Assembly: GCA_036675645.1 (NCBI GenBank)
Contig: JAKFEP010000185.1
Span: 1-27,583, forward strand
Source of the DNA: Methylotenera_A sp036675645
GTDB taxonomy: Bacteria; Pseudomonadota; Gammaproteobacteria; Burkholderiales; Methylophilaceae
Reading direction: 5' to 3'
Length of the DNA stretch: 27,583 nt
Part shown: piece by piece, positions 16,125 to 22,714 of the stretch
How positions within the stretch are numbered: position 1 is the stretch's first letter
Layout: every line of letters begins with the position of its first letter
Position numbers and translations under genes: made by a program
Notes under the pieces: model-generated
Told to the model about the DNA's origin: nothing
Databases searched by the model: none
The model's input: the letters and a program-made list of their open reading frames with translations, nothing else

Positions 16125-17534
16125 TCACTTTTCTACAACTCGACCATAAGTATCATCAAACCGCACAATATCATCCTCACCCACATAGTCGCCACACTGC
16201 ACTTCAATAATCGCAAGTGGCTCTGCACTATTATTCGCTAGGCGATGGCGATGCGTTTTAGGAATATAGGTGGACTGATTAGCCTGTAATGTAAATTCCA
16301 TATCGCCATTGGTAACGGTCGCTTCGCCTGAAACCACTACCCAATGTTCAGAGCGATGTTTATGCATTTGCATGGAAAGTTTTGCGCCTGGGTTGACCAC
16401 AATGCGCTTAATCTTAAAATTTCCACCCTCCTCCAGCACGGTATAAGTACCCCATGGACGGTGGGCGGTTCGGTGGATTTCAGTCAGTTCTGGTTTATGT
16501 GCTTTTACCCGTGCTACTAAGGTTTTAATTTCCTCGGTACGATTTCTATCGCAAATTAAAGTCGCATCTGCGGTTTGAATCACCACTATATTATCTAAGC
16601 CAGCCGTGGCTAACAGGCTAGTTTGGCTCCATAAAAGACTGTTTGTCGTATCTTGCGCAAATATGTCACCGTGCAGCACATTATTATCTGCGTCTTTTTG
16701 ATGGCGTTGGTAAATAGAATCCCAACTCCCAAGGTCGCTCCACGCCATATCTACTGGCACGACTGCAACTTTGTCTGCTTTTTCAGCGAGACCGTAATCC
16801 ATAGATAAATTAGGGAAGTTTGCATAAGTCTCGGCAAAACTTTCATCAGTCATGTTGCTTATTTGCTTGGCCATTTCAGGCTGAAATTGCTGCAGCATGC
16901 CCATAAATGCGCTGGCTTTAAACACAAACATGCCGCTATTCCACAGGTAACCATCACGTACAAACTCCGCTGCTTTTTCAACATTCGGCTTTTCGACAAA
17001 CTGTGCAACTTGATGGATAGGCAATGCGCCACTGTATGACAGTTTTTGACTTGGCTTTATATAGCCATAACCGGTCGCAGGCTCATGCGGTTTAATCCCC
17101 AGCAACACCAAGTAATCGTCTTGAGCGGCCAACTCAGCCGTTTGCCATGCCTCTAAAAACGCTTGGTTGTTGTCAATGGCATGATCTGAGGCAAACACGC
17201 CAATGATCGCATTTGGATTTTCCGTATGTATTTGCTGCACCGCCCATGCGATTGCCGGTAGGGTGTTGCGTGCACAAGGCTCTGCCAACACGTTAGCTAT
17301 GGCCTCCGGCGCAATTTCCGCCAATTGACCTTTTACCTCAAATTTATGGTCTTCATGCGTTACTGTGAATAAATTGCTGGCATCCACATGAGCCAGTAAG
17401 CGCGCAGTGGTCTGCTGTAACAGGGTCTGCTCGCCATTAAGTGCCAGCAATTGTTTAGGCCTAAGCGTACGCGAAAGTGGCCACAACCGCGTACCTGAGC
17501 CACCACAAAGGATAATTGCATAACGCTGACTCAT
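16125..17534 (-). CDS. manC: Mannose-1-phosphate guanylyltransferase / mannose-6-phosphate isomerase
   Basis: A 469-residue bifunctional protein of the AlgA/ManC/CpsB type. The N-terminal nucleotidyltransferase domain makes GDP-mannose from mannose 1-phosphate and GTP; its signature GGSGTRLWPLSRTLRPKQLL is at 11-30 and FVEKP follows in the middle. The C-terminal cupin (about 350-465) is the type II phosphomannose isomerase, with RPWGTYTVLEEGGNFKIKRI and the metal-binding MQMHKHRSEHWVVVSG stretch. A phosphomannomutase (ManB) would be needed to join the two activities and is not in the window. The ATG overlaps the regulator stop by 4 bases. Confidence 0.96.
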   Translation of the reverse strand: MSQRYAIILCGGSGTRLWPLSRTLRPKQLLALNGEQTLLQQTTARLLAHVDASNLFTVTHEDHKFEVKGQLAEIAPEAIANVLAEPCARNTLPAIAWAVQQIHTENPNAIIGVFASDHAIDNNQAFLEAWQTAELAAQDDYLVLLGIKPHEPATGYGYIKPSQKLSYSGALPIHQVAQFVEKPNVEKAAEFVRDGYLWNSGMFVFKASAFMGMLQQFQPEMAKQISNMTDESFAETYANFPNLSMDYGLAEKADKVAVVPVDMAWSDLGSWDSIYQRHQKDADNNVLHGDIFAQDTTNSLLWSQTSLLATAGLDNIVVIQTADATLICDRNRTEEIKTLVARVKAHKPELTEIHRTAHRPWGTYTVLEEGGNFKIKRIVVNPGAKLSMQMHKHRSEHWVVVSGEATVTNGDMEFTLQANQSTYIPKTHRHRLANNSAEPLAIIEVQCGDYVGEDDIVRFDDTYGRVVEK

Positions 17535-17878
17535 AACTGGCCTGCCTCTCCACGTTTTAATTGCAATGCTTCACGACGTAACTCTTCAATTTCCGCCTCC
17601 AGATTGGCATAGTCTTGCATTTTTATTTTTAAGAATCGGGCTGTGATGACCGATTTTTCTTCAATACCACTAGGTGTCAGCAAATACATATAGGCCATTT
17701 TATTTTTACTATTACGGAAGTTAGTGGCTTTTAACAAGCCTTTTTCAATCAAAGCTTTCAGGCAAAAGTTTGCACGCCCCAAGCTGATACCGAGCTCGCG
17801 CGCTAAGTCGCGCTGGCTAATTTCAGGGTTAGCCTCTAGTATTTTGAGTATTTTGTAGCGATATTCGTCTGTTAACAT
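17531..17878 (-). CDS. MarR family EPS-associated transcriptional regulator
   Basis: A 115-residue winged-helix regulator. The helix-turn-helix is clear: EANPEISQRDLARELGISLGRANFCLKALIEKGLLK (about 14-49), followed by a basic wing (NFRNSKNKMAYMYLLTPSG) and a C-terminal coiled helix (KMQDYANLEAEIEELRREALQL) for dimerisation. Small MarR-like proteins of this layout (TIGR04176 type) are found with exopolysaccharide loci. It is the first gene of the glycan operon and overlaps manC by 4 bases, so it probably controls the operon and its own synthesis through the repeats just upstream (17907-17972). A GGTAG sequence about 10 bases before the ATG can serve as ribosome site. Ligand unknown. Confidence 0.9.
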   Translation of the reverse strand: MLTDEYRYKILKILEANPEISQRDLARELGISLGRANFCLKALIEKGLLKATNFRNSKNKMAYMYLLTPSGIEEKSVITARFLKIKMQDYANLEAEIEELRREALQLKRGEAGQL

Positions 17879-17906
17879 GAGTTAAAATGCTACCTGAATC
17901 TCACTC

Positions 17907-17923
17907 CGTTCAATCGTTGAACG
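17907..17923. promoter_or_regulatory. 17-bp palindrome, candidate regulator operator
   Basis: CGTTCAA and TTGAACG are perfect 7-base inverted arms around TCG. The centre is about 37 bases upstream of the regulator start and downstream of the weak promoter candidates, a fitting place for repression. A related GTTTAAC follows at 17926-17932. There is no T-run, so it is not an intrinsic terminator. Confidence 0.5.
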
Positions 17924-17931
17924 CAGTTTAA

Positions 17932-17972
17932 CAAGATTTATTCCCACCTTGCAAGTATTAATTCAAGATTTA
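17932..17972. repeat. Pair of 9-bp direct repeats, 32 bp apart
   Basis: CAAGATTTA occurs at 17932-17940 and again at 17964-17972. The 32-base period is close to three helical turns, so both copies face the same side of DNA. They flank the candidate promoter elements of the glycan operon. The repeat could be chance in AT-rich DNA. Confidence 0.4.
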
Positions 17973-17973
17973 A

Positions 17974-18366
17974 TCAGACGATACCGGTAAATTTTTTAAT
18001 CTCGCGCGCTTGACGTTTAGTTGGCCGCCCCAAGCCCCGCGCCCTTATAGCATAATCAGCTTCCTGTGTAACTTTGGCATTTTCTCGTTTCTGCAGACTA
18101 GTGGCGGTTTCTGTATAGAGTAAAGCCGCTTCAGGCGCACCACGGCGCACATTACTTAGGCCAGCTACTTCGCATTCAATTTCTACATCTTTACTGCGGA
18201 TGCTCACCAACATACCAATTTTCAGTTCTTTGGCAGGCTTAGCTCGGTCACCTTCCACCCGCACTTTGCCACTATCAACTGCATCCGAAGCCAAACTACG
18301 GGTTTTAAAAAAGCGTGCTGCCCATAACCACTTGTCTAATCTGCATTTACTGTCTGTTTCGGCCAT
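17974..18366 (-). CDS. hslR: S4-domain RNA-binding protein, Hsp15 (HslR)-like
   Basis: A 130-residue protein with an N-terminal S4 domain: CRLDKWLWAARFFKTRSLASDAVDSGKVRVEGDRAKPAKELKIG covers about 8-51 and is the characteristic start of the Hsp15 family. The C-terminus is basic (RARGLGRPTKRQAREIKKF). In E. coli, Hsp15 binds stalled 50S subunits still carrying nascent chains and helps recycle them; length (133 in E. coli) and layout agree. It follows the Lon-like protease gene by 3 bases, so the two are probably cotranscribed, which fits a shared protein-quality role. Confidence 0.92.
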   Translation of the reverse strand: MAETDSKCRLDKWLWAARFFKTRSLASDAVDSGKVRVEGDRAKPAKELKIGMLVSIRSKDVEIECEVAGLSNVRRGAPEAALLYTETATSLQKRENAKVTQEADYAIRARGLGRPTKRQAREIKKFTGIV

Positions 18367-18369
18367 ACT

Positions 18370-20457
18370 TTAGCCTTTTTTAGGCTGGTTACTTTCAAGC
18401 GTTTTACGATAACTCGCGAGCGTAGTTTCGGCTTTTTCCATCACCGTGCCAGCATCGTGCTGCGTTAAATAAGCAATGCCTTCTAACACGTGGTCAATGG
18501 CAATAATATGAAATTGTCCTTGTTTAACCGCATCTGTCACTGCGCTGTCTAACAACAAATGGCGCTGGTTACGCTTAGGGATAATTACGCCTTGTTTACC
18601 ATTTAAGCCCAAGGCCAGACATACCCTAAAATAACCTTCTATTTTCTCGTTCACGCCACCAATCGGCATCACTTCGCCAAATTGATTGAGCGCGCCAGTG
18701 ACCGCAATGCCTTGTTGAATAGGTAAATTGGCCATGCTGGATAATAGTGCGAATAGTTCTGCACATGAGGCTGAGTCACCTTCAACGCCGTTGTATTCTT
18801 GCTCAAACACCAGCGACGCATTCAAACTTAAGGGTGCTAAATGGCTAAAGCTGGCACTAAGCCAGTTTTGTAAAATAAAAATACCTTTGTCGTGGTTGGG
18901 GCCGCTCATATTCACTTCGCGGTCTATATTAATCAAGCCTTTAGCACCTGGGTAGCAACGCGCCGTGATGCGGATTGGTGAGCCAAAACTGGCATCGCCC
19001 AGCTCAATATGCGTCAAGCCATTGACCTGCCCCACTACCTCGCCTTGCACTTGTATCAATAGTTCATTGTCAATAATCGAGTCGCGAATTTGCTCCTCGA
19101 AGTATCTATTCCTGGCTGATTTAGCCTGAATAGCCGCGTCGACATGCAGCGCCCGCACTAACTCAGCACTGCCCGCAAAAGCGGCACTTTCTAGCATAAG
19201 CCGCTCTAAAAACGCGAAATTGGTACTAATGCGCGTCTGGTCTTCTTCTAGTCGCTGCAAGGCACCAATCAAGGTTGCGACTGCTTCGCGGTCAAAATGT
19301 GGTATCTGGTGTTGTGCGCACTTCTGCGCGACAAAACCAGCAATGGCAGCATAGTTTTCACTATTGGCTAAAATACGCTCGGCAAATTCCACTTTAATCG
19401 GGAAATAATCAAAGAAATCAGGATTTTGGTCTAGACAATCATAAAAGTCTTCACGTGTTGCAATTAACACCAATTTGATATGCAAAGGTACCAGTGTATT
19501 GCTCAGCACACTGCTGACATTTTGCGAACTGCCACCTACATCTTCTATTTGTAAGGTGCCGTTGCGCAAAAAACGATGCAGCTTTTCAACCATCGCAGCA
19601 CCATTGCTCTCGTCGCTTAATAAATCACGCAGATGCAACAGCAGCATACCACCATCGGCCTTGTGTAAATTTCCTGCACGCAAACGCAAAAACTCAGGCG
19701 TGGCGCTATCTGGTGCACTATCTAACCCACCAAATAATGAGACTAAACTCGGGTCATTATCGTAAATGACTGGTTGGTAATGCGCATCGCTATTTACAGT
19801 CAGCACATTTACGCGAAAACGCGCAAAAAAAGTCTCATTAATGAGGTTTTCTAGATTGTTTTCTGCATCCGTGTTGGTTTGCTGCCAAGCAGTTAAATAG
19901 GCTAAACACTCTTGCTCTACTAATTTAAAATAATCACCTAGTGCCGGTTTATATACTGCAAAGGTATTATCCAGGTTGCTGATTGCATTACTCAACCACG
20001 CTTGGGCGATTGTGATCATGCTTGCTGTGCTGCCAGCCGCTGCAAACTTGGGCATTTCAATCATTAAAGCGCGGGCAAAACTATCCATCTCAAGGCGTAG
20101 TTTGTTGCCAAAACCCGCAGGTAATTTAGCCAAGGTAGGCTGCAGCACTTGCTCAAAATTGCAAATGGCCACGATATCCTGCAAATCGACTGTGTTGTTT
20201 TTTGCTACTTCTTGCATCGCACTTTGCATGAGCGAGGTGCGACCGCTACCCTGCTCACCCAGCACCAAAATATTAAAGCTCGGCTGCGGAATCTTTAGTC
20301 CAAACAAGGCCGCTTTTTTAGCTGATGTTTGTGCCACCCACGCATGGCTACTGCCCTTATCGGCCTTGTTATTGCTCAACAATTCTTCGGTCGAGCTAAA
20401 CTTAAAATCGTTTAACTGGATTTCAGCGTTGAGTTGATGGGCGTTTAATATTTGCAT
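18370..20457 (-). CDS. Lon-like ATP-dependent protease (LonB/YcbZ group)
   Basis: A 695-residue AAA+ protease without the N-terminal substrate domain of LonA, similar in layout to the YcbZ/LonH group. The C-terminal proteolytic domain is complete: YNGVEGDSASCAELFAL gives the catalytic Ser562 and GEVMPIGGVNEKIEGYF the catalytic Lys605, the Ser-Lys dyad of Lon. The ATPase part is divergent: the P-loop LGEQGSGRTSL (66-76) has Arg73 where Lys is usual, and ADGGMLLLHLRDLL (267-280) is in the Walker B place, without the standard acidic pair. A long insertion between these is normal for the group. The start is ATG at 20457. No membrane helices are seen, so it should be cytoplasmic. Confidence 0.88.
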   Translation of the reverse strand: MQILNAHQLNAEIQLNDFKFSSTEELLSNNKADKGSSHAWVAQTSAKKAALFGLKIPQPSFNILVLGEQGSGRTSLMQSAMQEVAKNNTVDLQDIVAICNFEQVLQPTLAKLPAGFGNKLRLEMDSFARALMIEMPKFAAAGSTASMITIAQAWLSNAISNLDNTFAVYKPALGDYFKLVEQECLAYLTAWQQTNTDAENNLENLINETFFARFRVNVLTVNSDAHYQPVIYDNDPSLVSLFGGLDSAPDSATPEFLRLRAGNLHKADGGMLLLHLRDLLSDESNGAAMVEKLHRFLRNGTLQIEDVGGSSQNVSSVLSNTLVPLHIKLVLIATREDFYDCLDQNPDFFDYFPIKVEFAERILANSENYAAIAGFVAQKCAQHQIPHFDREAVATLIGALQRLEEDQTRISTNFAFLERLMLESAAFAGSAELVRALHVDAAIQAKSARNRYFEEQIRDSIIDNELLIQVQGEVVGQVNGLTHIELGDASFGSPIRITARCYPGAKGLINIDREVNMSGPNHDKGIFILQNWLSASFSHLAPLSLNASLVFEQEYNGVEGDSASCAELFALLSSMANLPIQQGIAVTGALNQFGEVMPIGGVNEKIEGYFRVCLALGLNGKQGVIIPKRNQRHLLLDSAVTDAVKQGQFHIIAIDHVLEGIAYLTQHDAGTVMEKAETTLASYRKTLESNQPKKG

Positions 20458-20521
20458 GTTGATATTGCTCTTTTACTTTGTATTTAATTGGTGCTATTTG
20501 CTACGCGTTATTGCCAAAGGG
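20458..20521. other. Short gap between moaE and the Lon-like gene
   Basis: This 64-base AT-rich gap shows no convincing hairpin or strong promoter hexamers. It may simply be an operon spacer, or hold a weak internal promoter for the protease gene. Confidence 0.4.
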
Positions 20522-20995
20522 CTATTTCCAACGGTCTTTGGCGACATCATCACTTAATTTTGCCTCTACCCAGCGCTCACCTTGGCTCGTCGCCTCTTTT
20601 TTCCAGAATGGAGCGCTGGTTTTTAAGTAGTCCATGATAAATTCACAGGCTTTAAACGCCTCGCCACGGTGTGCACTGGTGACAGCCACTAACACAATTT
20701 GATCGAGTGGTTGCAATGTGCCAACACGGTGGATAATCAAGCTATCAATAATATCCCAACGTTTTTTAGCTTCTAACTCAATCGCTGTTAGCGCTTTCTC
20801 GGTCATTTCAGGATAATGCTCTAGCGTTAGCGTATTAATACTGTCGCCATCATTCAGGCTGTTATTTGTAAACTCCCGCACCTGACCTACAAAGCTGACC
20901 AACGCGCCAATGTTGCCTTTATCTTGCCCTGCAAGGCGCATGGATATTAGCTCCAGGCCTAGGTCAAAATCTTCTGTTTGTATACGTACAGTCAA
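20522..20995 (-). CDS. moaE: Molybdopterin synthase catalytic subunit MoaE
   Basis: MoaE is the large subunit of molybdopterin synthase; it takes sulfur from the MoaD C-terminal thiocarboxylate and builds the dithiolene of molybdopterin. The 157-residue protein has GALVSFVGQVREF (30-42), LTLEHYPEMTEKAL, VAVTSAHRGEAFKACEFIMDYLKTSAPFWKKE, in which Lys125 and Lys132 have the same spacing as the catalytic Lys119 and Lys126 of E. coli. The start is TTG at 20995: MTVRIQTEDFD matches the expected N-terminus and an AGGTAG ribosome site sits about 5 to 8 bases ahead, while the next ATG would remove conserved residues. The gene follows moaD by 16 bases. Confidence 0.95.
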   Translation of the reverse strand: MTVRIQTEDFDLGLELISMRLAGQDKGNIGALVSFVGQVREFTNNSLNDGDSINTLTLEHYPEMTEKALTAIELEAKKRWDIIDSLIIHRVGTLQPLDQIVLVAVTSAHRGEAFKACEFIMDYLKTSAPFWKKEATSQGERWVEAKLSDDVAKDRWK

Positions 20996-21011
20996 TTTAT
21001 CTACCTGCTAA

Positions 21012-21269
21012 CTAACCACCAGTAACAGGAGGGAAAAACGCCACTTCATCCCCCGCACTGATTTTAGCCATATCATCCACTAAGGCGTGATTGATTGCCG
21101 CGCGAATCACTTGCTTGCCATTAAACAAATTAGCCCAGTTTTCACCGCGCAAGGCCAGGTAGTTTTTAAGAGCAGTCACGGTGACCACATCTTTCGGCAA
21201 GTCTATATTCTCAGAGGAATAATTCACCGATTCTTTAATTCTCGCGAAATATAAAATATTAATATTCAT
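21012..21269 (-). CDS. moaD: Molybdopterin synthase sulfur-carrier subunit MoaD
   Basis: An 85-residue ubiquitin-fold sulfur carrier. It opens with INILYFARIKESVNY, typical of MoaD, and ends in EVAFFPPVTGG: the terminal Gly-Gly is adenylated by MoeB and turned into a thiocarboxylate that donates sulfur in MoaE. Gene order moaD-moaE is standard. The start codon lies in a 12-bp tandem duplication (see 21263-21286), so an identical ATG-AAT-A context occurs 12 bases upstream, in frame but closed by TAG. The GAGG ribosome site is much closer to the upstream ATG than to the true one. Confidence 0.95.
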   Translation of the reverse strand: MNINILYFARIKESVNYSSENIDLPKDVVTVTALKNYLALRGENWANLFNGKQVIRAAINHALVDDMAKISAGDEVAFFPPVTGG

Positions 21270-21286
21270 CTATCTATTCATCTATC
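21263..21286 (-). repeat. Perfect 12-bp tandem duplication over the moaD start, with 3-codon upstream frame
   Basis: On the plus strand TATTCATCTATC is present twice head-to-tail at 21263-21274 and 21275-21286. On the coding strand this gives GAGGATAG-ATG-AAT-AGA-TAG-ATG, a three-codon frame (Met-Asn-Arg-stop) whose stop abuts the moaD ATG. The best Shine-Dalgarno match (GAGG) is 4 bases from the first ATG and 16 from the second, so moaD may be translated by termination and re-initiation. Confidence 0.7.
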
Positions 21287-21305
21287 CTCGAAAATAATTA
21301 GGGTT

Positions 21306-22652
21306 TCAAGCTTTTGCAGATTTATCTTCAATCTCTTCGATGATATCCAGCAAATCCCCAGAAGCATCGCTTAAAGGTTCATTACCCAGTTCTACGCGCT
21401 CTATCTGCTTGAAGCGATTCGAAATCTTCTGGCTAGATATATGCACTTCTTGTGCATTATCGTGTGCCTGGCGTATGTTATCGGCCAATTTTTTCATGCG
21501 CACATCAAAGCGTTCAAAATCCTTGCTCAGCTTACCGAGCTCATCTTTAATGATATGCACCTGTTTGCGCATTTCAACATCTTTCAGCACTGCACGCGCC
21601 GTGTTCAGAACCGCCATTAATGTGGTGGGTGAAACCAGCCACACCCGTTTGCTCATCGCGTAATCAATGATTTCGGGGTGATAAGCGTGAATCTCAGCAA
21701 ACACCGCCTCAGCAGGGATAAACATAACGGCGCCGTCAGACGTGATATTCGGGATAATGTATTTGCTGGCAATATCGTCTATGTGCTTTCTCAAATCAGA
21801 CTTGAATTGCTTCTCTGCGATATTCTGCGCCGCTTCCGGCAGGCTACTATCAAACATTTTGTGATAATTCTCTAGCGGAAACTTACTATCGACTGCAACC
21901 GTGCCAGTTGGGTCTGGCAAAAAAAGTGCGCAATCCACACGTGTGTCATTACTAAAAGTATGCTGCATTTTAAAACTATCCGGTGGCAGCACATTGCGCA
22001 CCAAGCCTTCTAATTGCACTTCGCCATATGCGCCACGGCTACGTTTATCGCCCAACAATTCTTGCAGGCTCACCATATTGACAGTTAAGCCATCGATTTT
22101 CTTTTGCGCCTCATCAATGGTGGCTAACCTTTCCATCACACTAATAAAAGTTTCATTGGTCTTTTTAAAGCCCTCATCCAAACGCTCAGCCACTTTTCCA
22201 CCTATTTGTTCTAAACGGCTATCGACGATTTTGCCTAAAATCTCTACACTTTGGGTCAGCGTCGTGGTGGCTTTTAACATCGTGTCATTAATTAAAGCTT
22301 GCTGCGCCTTACCTTGCTCACTGAGGGTTTTGTGCAAGGTTTCCAGTACGCTTTCACGCGTTTGAGCCAGGCTGCTATTTTGCGATAATTGCAAAGCTTG
22401 CATAGCGTCCCGGGTGGCTTGCAGTTCAGCCGACACCGTGTTTTTAAGTGTTTCTGCATTACCCTGTGAGGCAGTGTTCATGCGGTCTGCAAGCTTGTTT
22501 AGGCCGTCGTTTAGATCCAGCAACATAGCGCGGTGCTTTTCTTCTAACTGACTTAGCAACGCGGTGTTTTTGCTGTTAGCAAGCTCTCGCCAAGCCAGCC
22601 ACAGCAGCAAAAACATCATCAACACTAAAACTAAGACTATAATTTCGTTCAT
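21306..22652 (-). CDS. rmuC: DNA recombination protein RmuC homologue
   Basis: RmuC proteins are membrane-anchored and have a nuclease-like domain; in E. coli loss of rmuC raises inversion at short inverted repeats. From ATG 22652 the protein has 448 residues: one membrane helix (EIIVLVLVLMMFLLLWLAW), a long coiled coil up to about 200, then the RmuC domain with KRSRGAYGEVQLEGLVRNVLPPDSFKMQHTF, VAVDSKFPLENYHKMFD and TSDGAVMFIPAEAVFAEIHAYHPEIIDYAMSKRVWLVSPTTLMAVL. The frame stays open to a GTG at 22688 (plus 12 residues), with two ATG in between, and a faint AGG site before the GTG. The hydrophobic anchor starting MNEIIV favours 22652, but no good ribosome site is seen for it. It heads the minus-strand group ending in the Hsp15 gene. 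Confidence 0.9.
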   Translation of the reverse strand: MNEIIVLVLVLMMFLLLWLAWRELANSKNTALLSQLEEKHRAMLLDLNDGLNKLADRMNTASQGNAETLKNTVSAELQATRDAMQALQLSQNSSLAQTRESVLETLHKTLSEQGKAQQALINDTMLKATTTLTQSVEILGKIVDSRLEQIGGKVAERLDEGFKKTNETFISVMERLATIDEAQKKIDGLTVNMVSLQELLGDKRSRGAYGEVQLEGLVRNVLPPDSFKMQHTFSNDTRVDCALFLPDPTGTVAVDSKFPLENYHKMFDSSLPEAAQNIAEKQFKSDLRKHIDDIASKYIIPNITSDGAVMFIPAEAVFAEIHAYHPEIIDYAMSKRVWLVSPTTLMAVLNTARAVLKDVEMRKQVHIIKDELGKLSKDFERFDVRMKKLADNIRQAHDNAQEVHISSQKISNRFKQIERVELGNEPLSDASGDLLDIIEEIEDKSAKA

Positions 22653-22714
22653 ATGGTTTATTATAAACCACACCGCCATCATCCTCACATGATTAAACCT
22701 AACGACTAAACCAA
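22653..22714. promoter_or_regulatory. Divergent control region between rmuC and the CHASE2 gene, with 17-bp palindrome
   Basis: This short region must serve two divergent genes. It contains a perfect palindrome TGGTTTATTATAAACCA (22654-22670). On the minus strand the palindrome contains an exact TATAAT (22665 to 22660), on the plus strand TATAAA; neither has a good -35 hexamer at 16-18 bases. ATGATTAAAC occurs twice, at 22689-22698 and 22715-22724, the second copy being the CHASE2 start. A further plus-strand TATAAT lies at 22638-22643 inside rmuC. Confidence 0.45.

Larger units (their letters stand above)
17879..17973 (-). promoter_or_regulatory. Likely promoter and control region of the glycan operon
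   Basis: A 95-base gap between the Hsp15-like gene and the EPS regulator, the only sizeable gap ahead of the 17.9-kb operon. Read on the minus strand, TTGCAA and a weak TTAAAC lie 17 bases apart, and TTGAAT with AATAAA 18 bases apart is an alternative; neither is a strong sigma-70 match. I see no terminator hairpin, so read-through from upstream is possible. Confidence 0.5.

Noticed and set aside
17907..17923. The palindrome as an intrinsic terminator of the Hsp15-like gene
   Set aside because: No T-run follows on the minus strand, the stem is only 7 bases, and the position just ahead of the regulator start favours an operator.
19976..20437. 153-codon plus-strand open frame opposite the Lon-like gene
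   Set aside because: It is antisense to a well-supported protease gene, shows no domain, and its composition reflects the complementary strand.
21901..22365. 154-codon plus-strand open frame opposite rmuC
   Set aside because: It is fully inside the conserved rmuC coding region on the other strand; the product is Ser/Cys-rich without recognisable features.
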